Shown here one piece after another: positions 51,464-60,912 of a stretch of 64,000 bases of DNA (position 1 is its first letter; the number at the start of each line of letters is the position of its first letter). The notes beneath the pieces were generated by a model. The model worked only from the letters and a program-made list of their open reading frames with translations. It was not told the origin of the DNA and made no database searches. A program made the translations under genes and the position numbers. The stretch comes from JASBZA01 sp964392065 (lineage in GTDB: Bacteria > Bacillota > Clostridia > Saccharofermentanales > Fastidiosipilaceae): assembly GCA_964392065.1 (NCBI GenBank), contig CAYMOG010000004.1:1-64000 (forward strand), written 5' to 3'.

Positions 51464-51475
51464 AATTGTACAATT
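51464..51475. promoter_or_regulatory. 12-bp palindrome upstream of korA
   Basis: AATTGTACAATT is a perfect palindrome about 84 bases before the korA ATG, in an AT-rich stretch that should hold the promoter. It could be an operator for a dimeric repressor; no regulator gene is adjacent. The rest of the 51381-51634 gap shows nothing I can name. Confidence 0.35.
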
Positions 51476-51634
51476 ATTTTTTTATATTTTCATCCTATAA
51501 ATGGACTTCTCCTTTTTATATCGAGAAATTATTCATTACTTAACCAAAAGACCCAATTTCTGCCGTAATCTCTTATAGACTTCCCACATAAATTTTAAAA
51601 AACCTGGTTTTCCCTCAAGATTTCACAAAAAAAT

Positions 51635-51661
51635 ACCCTCTATACCTAAAATATAGAGGGT
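51635..51661 (-). terminator. Terminator of the deacetylase gene
   Basis: ACCCTCTATA and TATAGAGGGT form a ten-bp perfect stem with a seven-base loop, followed on the minus strand by ATTTTTTTG, 28 bases past the stop codon at 51690. Confidence 0.9.
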
Positions 51662-51689
51662 GTTCAAAAACGTGTTTCTAATCACACAT

Positions 51690-52664
51690 TTAGTTAAGTA
51701 TTCCAAACTTAAAATCTTGTTTTCTGAAATAGTCCACAATACTTGGCAGAGCTTCTCGCGTTCTAGTCTTATTTACACCATCATGCATAAGTAAAACCAC
51801 AGTATTATAATGCCCCATTGCCTTCCATGTTCTCTCTATTTCAGCCAATTGTCCCTGAGTATCCAATCCATGTAAATGCATACCATCACCGTTTTCCACA
51901 TTCCAATCAATCCAAGAAATCCCATGCTCCCTAAGAAGCTTATCGGAGGGTCCCATACGTTTCCAAGACATATGTCCACCTGGATAACGGAAAACATTAA
52001 ATCGTATAGGATCTCGAAGAAGTGTATTGATACGTTCTGCTGCTTGCTGATGTTGTCTGAGAATTTCTTGAGGATTTACCTCGCGATTGGGATAAAGAGC
52101 TTTGTAATTATGATTATAGGTATGACCACCAATCGCATGTCCTTCATCATAGATTCGTTGTAAGAGTTCCTGAGTACCCTCATGGATTGAGTTTCCCACG
52201 AGGAAAAAACTTGCAGGCACATCAAGATTTTTCAAGACATCAAGAAGGAGACCTGTACTATTCCCGTCGATGCCATCATCGAAGGTAAGGAAGCACGTTT
52301 TTTGATTCGGTACGAGTTCTGACTTCCCATACATAGCCGATCGTACGGTGTCGGTATCGTATGCATATTGAAGAGCCTCTGGCCGATGATTGTACTTCAC
52401 AGTTTCTTCTACTTCTTCTGAAGTGGTAGGTTCTATAGTCGTAGATACTTCGACTTCTCGTGTCGTAGGTATGGCAGTTGTAGTCGATGGCACATGTGTA
52501 GTCGTCATGACTATAGTCTCAGACTCAGATGTGGAGGCCGAAGTATGGATTTCTGTAGTGGTAACCCTCACAGTTCTAGGGGTATCTGTGATAACCATAG
52601 GAATAATGAACGCAGTAACCAATGCTAAAACGCATACTACACTAATAATTTTAAATTTTTTCAT
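51690..52664 (-). CDS. Membrane-anchored polysaccharide deacetylase
   Basis: 324 residues. A hydrophobic start (5-26) is a signal anchor; residues 30-90 are a Thr/Ser/Glu linker typical of wall-spanning proteins; the NodB domain begins near 122 with FLTFDDGIDGN (catalytic and metal Asp), HTYNH near 182 (two metal His), RYPGGHMSW near 228 and LMHDG near 291. It probably removes acetyl groups from peptidoglycan or another wall glycan. Its start overlaps the stop of the adenosyltransferase gene, which is probably chance packing. Confidence 0.9.
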   Translation of the reverse strand: MKKFKIISVVCVLALVTAFIIPMVITDTPRTVRVTTTEIHTSASTSESETIVMTTTHVPSTTTAIPTTREVEVSTTIEPTTSEEVEETVKYNHRPEALQYAYDTDTVRSAMYGKSELVPNQKTCFLTFDDGIDGNSTGLLLDVLKNLDVPASFFLVGNSIHEGTQELLQRIYDEGHAIGGHTYNHNYKALYPNREVNPQEILRQHQQAAERINTLLRDPIRFNVFRYPGGHMSWKRMGPSDKLLREHGISWIDWNVENGDGMHLHGLDTQGQLAEIERTWKAMGHYNTVVLLMHDGVNKTRTREALPSIVDYFRKQDFKFGILN

Positions 52665-53200
52665 TAATACTCAATTCCTTTTCGGCCCATCACGCCATGA
52701 TCAAACGGATGTCTATTGGCCTTAATTTCACTTATATAATCAGCCAAATCCAATAATTCCATGGCTGGTTCTCGCCCTGTTAGAACAAGATCCGGGCCAT
52801 CTTCTAGAGTCCGAATTTCATTCATGAAATCTAGAAGCAAGGATTTATTCAATAGATTATAATTTATTGAAGCAATACTTTCATCGAGTATAATCACACC
52901 AGAGGAAGAATGACGTTCCAAATAGGTTCTAGCTCTTGAGAGCCTTGCATCCTGACTCTCTCTTAAGAGCGTTAACTGTGCTTCGCTCATTTCCCACGTA
53001 AATCCTTCCGCTCCTAGCGGCCTACCAGAATCCACCGTAATTCCAATGTCACGTAAAACTTCTAATTCTGAAGATTTTCCATCTTTAAGAAATTGTTGAA
53101 ACAAAACATGATGCCCAGCACCTATGGCACGTACTGCTAATCCAACCGCCGCAGTCGTCTTACCTTTACCATCACCATGATAAATATGTACAAGTCCCAT
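52664..53200 (-). CDS. Cob(I)yrinic acid a,c-diamide adenosyltransferase (CobA/BtuR type)
   Basis: 178 residues. The P-loop YHGDGKGKTTAAVG is at 7-20, followed by LFQQFLKDG and VILDESIAS, then a C-terminal LTGREPAMELLDLADYISEI, all typical of the CobA/CobO family. It attaches the adenosyl group of ATP to reduced corrinoids. With no corrin-ring genes here it most likely serves salvage of imported B12 precursors. It starts two bases after the lipid-kinase gene. Confidence 0.9.
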   Translation of the reverse strand: MGLVHIYHGDGKGKTTAAVGLAVRAIGAGHHVLFQQFLKDGKSSELEVLRDIGITVDSGRPLGAEGFTWEMSEAQLTLLRESQDARLSRARTYLERHSSSGVIILDESIASINYNLLNKSLLLDFMNEIRTLEDGPDLVLTGREPAMELLDLADYISEIKANRHPFDHGVMGRKGIEY

Positions 53201-53201
53201 C

Positions 53202-54143
53202 CTATCTCCCTTCCTCTAGATAGGCAAAATTAAGCGCGTCAGGAACTACTTCTACAGTTATGGATTCTGGGTTAAATACAATACCATCATAATTAGCCAT
53301 CATAGGACCATGATTCTTATTGCGTATCACACCTTTAACAATTCGCTGATTGATAATCTTAGGGTGACCTAAGTGTTCACCTTTTTTATACTTAATCAGC
53401 AAGGGAACTAATTCTCGAAACGTTAGACGCTTCGCAAGAATAATATCGGCTACCCCATCATCTACAACTGCCGCAGGAGCTGGTGTGAAACCACCACCAT
53501 AGTATTTACCATTGGCAATAACAGAAACCGTGGCCTCCATCTCCCCTGACATGCGGCTACCATCCTCTAGGAGAAAATCATATACATAATGGTAGACCTT
53601 GTCTACGAATAAGGTCTGGAAAACAGCAATAAGATACGAAAACTTCCCCCAACCTGACCAATTCTTAAGATTTTTCAGCGCCTGATCTAGTACAACCGCA
53701 TCATGTCCCATGGATAACACATTTATTGCCCAACCATCATTGACTTTTAATAAATCAATAGCATCCAAGCGAGGATATGGCGTTAGGGCTATTAAGCGAT
53801 TAATTAATTTGGGGGAGGATTCTTCACCATAAATAAAGCGAGCAAAATCGTTTCCCGTACCAATCGGAATGATGCCCATATAGGTTTTCGTTTGGGCCAA
53901 AGCCGCCGACGCCTCACTTAGCGTCCCATCTCCACCACAAACATACACCAATCCCTGATCCTCATAGCGCTCTGCCCATTCTTTACATAAATCATAAACA
54001 TGGTGTGCTCTTTGAGTGAAACAAATATCTGGTGTCTCTAAATGGGCAAAAGCCTGGAGGATAGCTTCCTTCAGGCTCTCTGCGATGAAGCCTTTACCAG
54101 ACTTCGTACTAATAACAAACCGTATTTTCAAATCTTTCACCAT
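53202..54143 (-). CDS. Diacylglycerol kinase-family lipid kinase
   Basis: 313 residues. The DAGK catalytic motif VCGGDGTLSEA is near residue 78 and IPIGTGNDFARF near 107; the C-terminal YegS/DgkB-type beta domain carries NGKYYGGGFTPAPAAVVDDG near 210. In Bacillota such enzymes phosphorylate diacylglycerol released by lipoteichoic acid synthesis or act on related lipids. It lies two bases downstream of sufB but is unlikely to act with it. Confidence 0.85.
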   Translation of the reverse strand: MVKDLKIRFVISTKSGKGFIAESLKEAILQAFAHLETPDICFTQRAHHVYDLCKEWAERYEDQGLVYVCGGDGTLSEASAALAQTKTYMGIIPIGTGNDFARFIYGEESSPKLINRLIALTPYPRLDAIDLLKVNDGWAINVLSMGHDAVVLDQALKNLKNWSGWGKFSYLIAVFQTLFVDKVYHYVYDFLLEDGSRMSGEMEATVSVIANGKYYGGGFTPAPAAVVDDGVADIILAKRLTFRELVPLLIKYKKGEHLGHPKIINQRIVKGVIRNKNHGPMMANYDGIVFNPESITVEVVPDALNFAYLEEGR

Positions 54144-54145
54144 GG

Positions 54146-55564
54146 CTAACCTACACTACGACTTACATCCAATTTCAATAACTGATTAAGCTCGACCGCA
54201 TATTCCATAGGTAATTCCTTGGTAAAGGGTTCAATAAATCCTAAGATAATCATCTCCGTTGCTTCTTCTTCACTAAGCCCTCTACTCATGAGATAGTATA
54301 ACTGCTCTTCAGAGACTTTCGATACGGAACCCTCATGTTCTACGGTTCCTTGTCCTTCTAGAATTCTATACGTTGGAATCGTGTCCGATTGGGATTTCTC
54401 ATCGAGAATAAGCGTGTCACATTCCACGACACTATGACAATTCTTCGCCTTCGGAGCATAATGCACGGTGCCACGATAGATAGCATTGCCGCCATTTCTA
54501 GCAATCGACTTAGAAATAATCTTCGATGTTGTATTGGATGCTTGATGCATCATGCGAGAACCGATATCTTGTCTTTGGCCTTCGTCTGCCATGGATACCG
54601 AAATCATCGAACCATGGGCACCTTCCCCTCGTAAATAACAGGAAGGGTAAAGCATACTGACTCCAGATCCAATATTTCCGTCGACCCACTCCATTACGCC
54701 TCCAGCATCACAGGTAGAACGTTTCGTCACGAGATTATAAACGTTATTGGACCAATTTTGTACTGTAGTATAACGACACTTGGCATTCTTGCCGACAAAA
54801 ATTTCTACTACTGCAGCATGAAGTGAATTCGTGCTATAAGCAGGTGCTGTACATCCCTCAATATAATGCAAATCTGCATCATCATCTACTATGATTAAGG
54901 AACGCTCAAACTGACCCATCTCCTCCGAATTGATACGGAAGTAGGATTGTACAGGCATAGCAAGTTTAACGCCTTTAGGCACGTAAATGAAGGAACCTCC
55001 GGACCAAACAGCGGAATTAAGGGCGGCAAATTTATTGTCTCCAGGCGGCACAAGTGTACCGAAGAACTTCTTAAAAAGTTCAGGGTGTTCCTTAAGCCCT
55101 GTATCGGTATCTGAGAATATTACACCCAGTTTTTCCAATTCTTCTTGGGCCTTGTGATAAACAACCTCGGATTCATATTGTGTTGTCACACCTGCTAAGT
55201 ATTCTCTTTCCGCCTGAGGAATACCTAGGGCTTCAAAAGTTTCTTTAATCTTATCTGGAACATTGTCCCAAGAATCGGTAGTGGCTACCGTAGCACGATT
55301 ATAGTAGGTAAGGTCATTTAAATCTAAGTCACTTAAATCGGGACCGAAATGAGGCATCTTACGGCTCTCAAAAATATCATAGGAACGCAGACGAAACTCC
55401 GTCATCCATTCCGGTTCTTGCTTCCATTCGGAAATCTGTTTAACTTTATCTCTATCTAAACCTTTGCTTAAGCGTTGAACTGATATATCACCGTCATAAA
55501 TCTCATGTTCAAAACGGCTTCTAACAATATCTTCCGCCTGTACTTTATCTCTCTCAGGCCTCAT
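54146..55564 (-). CDS. sufB: Fe-S cluster scaffold SufB
   Basis: 472 residues, full length. It forms the SufBCD scaffold with SufC and SufD. YIEGCTAP near 240 and CRYTTVQNW near 272 are hallmarks, as is SVVECDTL (catalytic Cys region) near 390. It is the last gene of sufCDSUB and overlaps sufU by four bases. Confidence 0.96.
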   Translation of the reverse strand: MRPERDKVQAEDIVRSRFEHEIYDGDISVQRLSKGLDRDKVKQISEWKQEPEWMTEFRLRSYDIFESRKMPHFGPDLSDLDLNDLTYYNRATVATTDSWDNVPDKIKETFEALGIPQAEREYLAGVTTQYESEVVYHKAQEELEKLGVIFSDTDTGLKEHPELFKKFFGTLVPPGDNKFAALNSAVWSGGSFIYVPKGVKLAMPVQSYFRINSEEMGQFERSLIIVDDDADLHYIEGCTAPAYSTNSLHAAVVEIFVGKNAKCRYTTVQNWSNNVYNLVTKRSTCDAGGVMEWVDGNIGSGVSMLYPSCYLRGEGAHGSMISVSMADEGQRQDIGSRMMHQASNTTSKIISKSIARNGGNAIYRGTVHYAPKAKNCHSVVECDTLILDEKSQSDTIPTYRILEGQGTVEHEGSVSKVSEEQLYYLMSRGLSEEEATEMIILGFIEPFTKELPMEYAVELNQLLKLDVSRSVG

Positions 55565-56082
55565 ATTGTTTCCTCCTTTTCTACGTCCGCTACAGTAATA
55601 GAGCCTTCAGAATCTTCGGTTTCTCTCTGGCCTTCGGCTCTTTCTTCTTGAATTTTTGCTAAACCTCTACGGCTCGCTTGCCAACCTAAGGTAGCGCATT
55701 TTACTCTCTGAGGTAATTGGGCAACACCTTGAAGACTTACAGCGTCTCCAATTAACTCGGCATCATAATCTTCAGATTGAATCATATGATGGAAGTGTTT
55801 AATTATTTCTTGTGCTGCTTCAATGTCTAGTTTTTCCAGCGCCTCCGCCATCATGGATGCCGACGCACAACAGATAGAACAGCCTGCACCCTCTTGGCGC
55901 ACTTCCTCCACCGTATTTCCTCGTACTTTTAACTGCACCGTTAAGTCATCGCCACACGATGGGTTTTTCAAGTGCACAGTCATATAGCCTCTGGGATCTG
56001 GTGCTAAACCTTTATTTCTAGGATTCTGATAATGATCCATAATTATTTGTCTAAATAAGTCATTTTGCTTAGAAGAGGACAT
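55561..56082 (-). CDS. sufU: Zinc-dependent sulfur transfer protein SufU
   Basis: 173 residues. The three cysteines are in NPSCGDD (near 38), GCSICCAS (near 63-65) and RVKCATLGW (near 128), with a zinc-ligand Asp in the first. SufU takes persulfide sulfur from SufS and replaces SufE in Bacillota. A Glu-rich tail of about 30 residues extends beyond the family core. It overlaps sufS by 14 bases. Confidence 0.95.
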   Translation of the reverse strand: MSSSKQNDLFRQIIMDHYQNPRNKGLAPDPRGYMTVHLKNPSCGDDLTVQLKVRGNTVEEVRQEGAGCSICCASASMMAEALEKLDIEAAQEIIKHFHHMIQSEDYDAELIGDAVSLQGVAQLPQRVKCATLGWQASRRGLAKIQEERAEGQRETEDSEGSITVADVEKEETI

Positions 56083-57325
56083 CTAGAAAATCACCTGCTT
56101 TCTTACTTACTTCCAAGAAGCGATCAACTTCTTCAATTGTGTTATAAAAACTTGCGCTAACTCTAAGCGTAGATTGTACGTTCAAGAAACGCATAGTGGG
56201 TTGGTTACAGTGGTGGCCCGCACGAATAGAAATACCTTCTCTATCGTATACACCTGCCACATCATGCGGATGAATGCCCTTCACATTGAAGCACACCATA
56301 CCTGAGGACCAGTTATTAGGGTTATAGATTTCAATATTTTCTTGCAAAGCTAAACCATCAACTAGTCTTTTCCCTAACATAGCAATGCGTTGAGAAATAT
56401 AATCATAACCAATTTCTTCAATATAATCGATGGCTCTCCCTAATCCAATCACTTCGGCAATTGGCATAGTGCCTGCCTCGAAACGTTGTGGAACTTCGGC
56501 AAAAGTCGAATCGAATGTGTCTACTACATCGATCATTTCACCACCGAATTGAACCGGCGGCATGGTCTCTAAAATAGCTTTCTTACCGTATAAGATCCCA
56601 ATACCTGTAGGACCTAAAATCTTATGAGCAGAAAAAGCATAGAAATCCACATCCCAATCCATCACGAGAGGCGCTTCATGAACAACGCTCTGAGCACCAT
56701 CCACGACGAAAACCGCATCTTCTTGATGAACCACTTGAGCAAGCGCTTGTACGTCATTTCTTGCCCCTAAGACATTACTCATATGGAAGAGTGCTACAAT
56801 TTTCGTACGCTTAGACATCACTTGAGCTAGTCTTTCTGGGGTGACTACACCATCGGAATCTGGCTCTACCAGAACTAAACGGCAACCCTTACGTTTTGCT
56901 AATTGTTGCCAGGGAACATAATTGGCATGATGTTCTGTCGCTGAAACAATAATCTCATCACCTGCCTCTAATTTATGTTCACCATAGCTATAGCATACTA
57001 AGTTAAGGGCTTCCGTAGTATTCCTTGTGAAAATAATCTCTTCAGCACTGCTTGCTTGTAGGAAATGGGCGACCTTTTGACGCACACATTCGAAATGCCT
57101 TGTTGCCTCATAACCTATATGGTCCACACCCCTTGCGACATTTACACCATATTCTTCATAATACTTCGCCATAGCCTCTAGAACTTGTACAGGCTTCAAG
57201 GAAGTCGATGAATTATTTAAATAAATCAGAGGATGCCCATTCATCTCCTGTTGTAGCATAGGAAAATCCTGTCGGATTTCATCTAGAGTACGACCATCTA
57301 ATGCTCTTATTTCATGATTGGACAT
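56069..57325 (-). CDS. sufS: Cysteine desulfurase SufS
   Basis: 418 residues, PLP-dependent type II desulfurase. FTRNTTEALNLV near 90, the PLP lysine in FYAFSAHKILGPTG near 230, and the persulfide Cys in IRAGHHCNQP near 368 are all present. It supplies sulfur to SufU. The start codon shares a base with the sufD stop. Confidence 0.96.
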   Translation of the reverse strand: MSNHEIRALDGRTLDEIRQDFPMLQQEMNGHPLIYLNNSSTSLKPVQVLEAMAKYYEEYGVNVARGVDHIGYEATRHFECVRQKVAHFLQASSAEEIIFTRNTTEALNLVCYSYGEHKLEAGDEIIVSATEHHANYVPWQQLAKRKGCRLVLVEPDSDGVVTPERLAQVMSKRTKIVALFHMSNVLGARNDVQALAQVVHQEDAVFVVDGAQSVVHEAPLVMDWDVDFYAFSAHKILGPTGIGILYGKKAILETMPPVQFGGEMIDVVDTFDSTFAEVPQRFEAGTMPIAEVIGLGRAIDYIEEIGYDYISQRIAMLGKRLVDGLALQENIEIYNPNNWSSGMVCFNVKGIHPHDVAGVYDREGISIRAGHHCNQPTMRFLNVQSTLRVSASFYNTIEEVDRFLEVSKKAGDFLDVLF

Positions 57326-58467
57326 TACACGTCCTCCATCAGAATAGCGTCCACTTCAATCTTATGATAGAACTCCTCCAAGAGTTCTTCTCTTAAGCTG
57401 TCAATTTGAATCCGATCGAACAGAGGAGTTAAGAAAGCCGCGGTCATTAAACGACTCGCCTGCACCTTGTTGAGACCTCTACTCTGTAAATAGAAGAGCT
57501 GATTCTCATCAATTTGTCCCACCGTCGCCGCATGGGATGCCTCCACATCATGTTCATCGATAAGAAGAGTAGGATCTGCATACGCCTGAGCCCCCTCTCC
57601 TAACGTCATGAAACGATTTTCTTCACGTGCTTTAGTAGAATGTGCTCCCTTAGCAATATCCGCAATACTTGCAAAATGTCCGACACCACCTGGAGCAACT
57701 ACACCATGATTATGAATCGTAATACGCTGATGAGGTTTATGGGCATAAATATGGCTCACATAACTCTGGCTCACGTTGTTTTGGCCAAAGGACGCACCGC
57801 CCGTATTCGCTTCTGCTCCTTCTCCTTGAAGATGTACTTCACCTTTCTCAACCAGAGAATCTTCCAAATTAATTGAGGTCCAATTAAACTTCGCTCCAGC
57901 ACCCACTTCAGCGTGATAGAGGCACAGTTTCATTTCATTTTTGCTTAGAAAAGCTTTGGCCTGAGGAGAAATAGGATGAATGTAATAAACTTCCAACTGA
58001 GAATAATCAGCTAGATTCATGTTTATTGTAATATTACGAAACTTCTCATCTTCAGCCTCAGGGAAATCGGGGTCTTCATTCTCTCTGGCCTTTTCCAAAA
58101 TAATGATTTTTGCTGCTGCATGATCCGGAATTGTAATTTCCAAATGAAGGGATTGATTTGGGGCTAAATGCGGAAATAAAATGGGGAGAATAACTTCTTC
58201 TTCTTTCTCCTCTAGACGCAAGTGCCAATAATCCTTACCTCTCGCCAAGTCTTCTAAGAAAATCGATTGAAGCTTCTTCGTCTCTACTTGATGAAGATTT
58301 TTCTCCCAGAGTTTCCACTGTTTATCCGCAAGAGGCTTACGGGCAAGTGCCCACTCTGTAGGTATATCATCGATGTCACGCAAGGCCCAGGTTGCATCAT
58401 CCATAGGAGTAAAACTCGGATAACTCTCCAAGCCATATTTCTCTAAAAATTTAATCTTCGTTTTCAT
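57325..58467 (-). CDS. sufD: Fe-S assembly protein SufD
   Basis: 380 residues from the ATG at 58467, preferred to an ATG 12 bases upstream because GAGGTG lies before it. The SufBD core beta-helix is clear (EEVILPILFPHL, NEMKLCLYHAEVGAGAKF, HNHGVVAPGGVGHF, DEHDVEASHAATVGQIDENQLFYLQSRG split across residues 300-340). It partners SufB and SufC. Confidence 0.92.
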   Translation of the reverse strand: MKTKIKFLEKYGLESYPSFTPMDDATWALRDIDDIPTEWALARKPLADKQWKLWEKNLHQVETKKLQSIFLEDLARGKDYWHLRLEEKEEEVILPILFPHLAPNQSLHLEITIPDHAAAKIIILEKARENEDPDFPEAEDEKFRNITINMNLADYSQLEVYYIHPISPQAKAFLSKNEMKLCLYHAEVGAGAKFNWTSINLEDSLVEKGEVHLQGEGAEANTGGASFGQNNVSQSYVSHIYAHKPHQRITIHNHGVVAPGGVGHFASIADIAKGAHSTKAREENRFMTLGEGAQAYADPTLLIDEHDVEASHAATVGQIDENQLFYLQSRGLNKVQASRLMTAAFLTPLFDRIQIDSLREELLEEFYHKIEVDAILMEDV

Positions 58468-58475
58468 ACGACACC

Positions 58476-59309
58476 TCAAGTGAATAGTTGGTCTAATTCA
58501 TCGGCCAAAGGATCCTCTTCTGGATGGTCGATATCCCCTTGTTCTGCTTCTATCCCTAACTCACTTCTGAGCCATTCGTAGCCTTCTTCTTCTAGGCGTT
58601 TTGCCAATTCAGGTCCACCTGAACGAACAATTTCACCATGCATTAAAACATGGACAAAGTCGGGTTCAACGTAGTTAAGAAGTCTCTGGTAATGGGTAAT
58701 CATTAGTATCCCTAATTCATCTCCACGCTCGTCTGCCATTTTCGTAATATTCTCGCCCACAATACGAAGTGCATCAATATCTAGACCAGAGTCAATTTCG
58801 TCGAGAATAACGATAGAAGGTTCTAGCATCTTCATCTGTAAAATTTCATTTCTTTTCTTCTCACCACCCGAAAAACCTTCATTCAAATAACGATCAGGTA
58901 AAGTATCATTCATTTCCAGCTCTTCTACTGCCTGATCTAATTGCTTACGGAAAGGGAATAGACCTATAGGTTTTTCTCTTTTTGCATTCATCGCTGCCCG
59001 AAGGAAGTTTGCATTGGTGACACCAGAAACTTCAGCAGGATACTGCATCGCTAGGAAAATACCCTTACGAGCTCTCTCATCGACCTCCATCTCAAGTACA
59101 TCTTCACCATTAAGTTCGACTTCACCATCTGTGATTTCAAACTTAGGATGGCCCATAAGGCAAGACGCTAAGGTGGATTTACCCGTTCCATTAGGGCCCA
59201 TAATTACATGGATTTCTCCACCTTTTACTGTGAGATTGACGCCCCGCAAAATCTCTTGTCCTTCAATTTGGCTATGTAATCCTTTTATTTTCAAAACGGG
59301 TTTACTCAT
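58476..59309 (-). CDS. sufC: Fe-S assembly ATPase SufC
   Basis: 277 residues. Walker A GPNGTGKSTLAS near 38, Q-loop region QYPAEVSGVTN near 88, signature FSGGEKKRNEI near 147 and Walker B SIVILDEIDSGLD near 166, with the H-loop in MITHYQRLL near 205. The motif EIDSGLDIDAL is typical of SufC. The C-terminal tail (about 245-277) is acidic and longer than usual. First gene of the operon; the 59310-59523 gap has a candidate TTGCAC/TAAGAG promoter 18 bases apart. Confidence 0.95.
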   Translation of the reverse strand: MSKPVLKIKGLHSQIEGQEILRGVNLTVKGGEIHVIMGPNGTGKSTLASCLMGHPKFEITDGEVELNGEDVLEMEVDERARKGIFLAMQYPAEVSGVTNANFLRAAMNAKREKPIGLFPFRKQLDQAVEELEMNDTLPDRYLNEGFSGGEKKRNEILQMKMLEPSIVILDEIDSGLDIDALRIVGENITKMADERGDELGILMITHYQRLLNYVEPDFVHVLMHGEIVRSGGPELAKRLEEEGYEWLRSELGIEAEQGDIDHPEEDPLADELDQLFT

Positions 59310-59523
59310 GTAGTAAAACCACCTTTCTTCTATTCAAATTTCCCTCTTGGGGTTTGTTCTCTTATGCATATTACGACGCATAGTGCAACGATAATTATAG
59401 TCTTGAATAGGAAAGGATTTACTTCGTTATGTTACTGTTTTACGGGATTATAAAAGAAGAAGCCTAGTAAACTAAGGCGCCCTGTGCGTAAAGTCACACT
59501 ACAAATAATAAATTTACTTGGCG

Positions 59524-60909
59524 CTAGACTTGTGGGAAGGTAACCGTAAAAGATGTTCCTTCGCCTAGTACGCTTCTCACATGTACCGAACCACCATAGA
59601 GAGACGCTATATGTTTGACAATAGCAAGGCCTAGTCCTGTGCCACCCAACGCTGTGGACCTAGACTTTGAAACGCGATAAAATCTCTCGAATATTCTGGG
59701 TAAATCTTCTTCTGGAATTCCTATACCGTTATCTCTAACCACGATAATGCCTCGACCTCGCTCTTGTATCGACTCAACCCAAACATCTCCTCCAAGACGA
59801 TTGTATTTAATCGCATTACTTAATAAATTCATTAATAATTGTTTCATTCGACTCGCATTTGCTCTAATTTGGAAGTCAGGATCAACAAGAAGATGTAATT
59901 GGACTTGATGTTTCGAAGCAAGAGGCTCTAGTTCTACGAAGAGCTCATCCACCGTAGAATATACGTAAAAAATTTCATTTTTATTATGATGTACATCACC
60001 TGTTTGAATTTCAGATAGTTCAAGTAAATCTGAAATCAAAAATTGTAAGCGATCGGCTTCTATGTCAATAATTTCATAAAATTGTTCTGCGTCTTCAGGA
60101 CTACGTGGCTTGCTGCGGAGTAAATCGATATAACCACTAATAGACGTGAGCGGTGTTTTCAACTCATGGGTGACATTGGCTACGAAATCTTCTCGCATAC
60201 GTTCTAACTGTTTCATATGGCTAACATCTCGAATCACAGCAAGTGCGCCCAATTCTCCACGAATATTAAGAGAACGCACATACACTTCAATAATTTTCGC
60301 TTCTCTATTGCCACTTATATTAAGTTCTTCCGTTAGTTCACCGCCTTTTCCCATGGCTTGTACCATAAGTGACCAAACGTGGTTATAATTCATACCACGC
60401 AAGAACACAAGATCTTCATTATTTGTAGTGTGGATAAGATTTTTCGAGCCTGCTAGCAATTCATGAACTAACGGTGTTTCTAAGAGAATTACACCTTGTT
60501 GATTGCAAAACATGACGCCTTCATTTAGACCTTCAAGTATGGCGCTTTGGACCTGGCGCTGTTCTCTACCATCAGAGAGAAGATCAGAGACGCCTCTACC
60601 CATCTCTTTAATCCCATAATCCAATTGCTCTAGTACATGTGAAGAGACTCTACTTAGTGCAGAGAAATCCTCTTGTACAGGGGAGAAATCGCCTTTGGCC
60701 ATACGATTTAAGTTGGACAGTAGATACTGAATACGTCTCCTATAATGATATATGAAATATAGCCCTGTGATTAGACATACACTACCTACTGCAAGACACA
60801 AGATGGAAAAAATCGCTGGCCAAGCATAGACTAGACCAACGACTCCTAACACTAATAATACACCACTTAGGAATAATAAAATGCTGTTTGCTCGTAATGA
60901 ATTTCTCAA
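59524..60909 (-). CDS. phoR: Phosphate-sensing histidine kinase PhoR
   Basis: 461 residues. Two membrane spans (about 8-55) with a very short outer loop, a linker, a PAS domain (about 120-225), then the kinase core: H-box FVANVTHELKTPLTS with His near 247, N-box LLSNAIKYN near 355, and the G boxes DNGIGIP and GTGLGLAIVKHI. It pairs with PhoB directly upstream. The near absence of an external sensor domain fits sensing through PstABC and PhoU. Confidence 0.9.
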   Translation of the reverse strand: MRNSLRANSILLFLSGVLLVLGVVGLVYAWPAIFSILCLAVGSVCLITGLYFIYHYRRRIQYLLSNLNRMAKGDFSPVQEDFSALSRVSSHVLEQLDYGIKEMGRGVSDLLSDGREQRQVQSAILEGLNEGVMFCNQQGVILLETPLVHELLAGSKNLIHTTNNEDLVFLRGMNYNHVWSLMVQAMGKGGELTEELNISGNREAKIIEVYVRSLNIRGELGALAVIRDVSHMKQLERMREDFVANVTHELKTPLTSISGYIDLLRSKPRSPEDAEQFYEIIDIEADRLQFLISDLLELSEIQTGDVHHNKNEIFYVYSTVDELFVELEPLASKHQVQLHLLVDPDFQIRANASRMKQLLMNLLSNAIKYNRLGGDVWVESIQERGRGIIVVRDNGIGIPEEDLPRIFERFYRVSKSRSTALGGTGLGLAIVKHIASLYGGSVHVRSVLGEGTSFTVTFPQV

Positions 60910-60912
60910 ATC

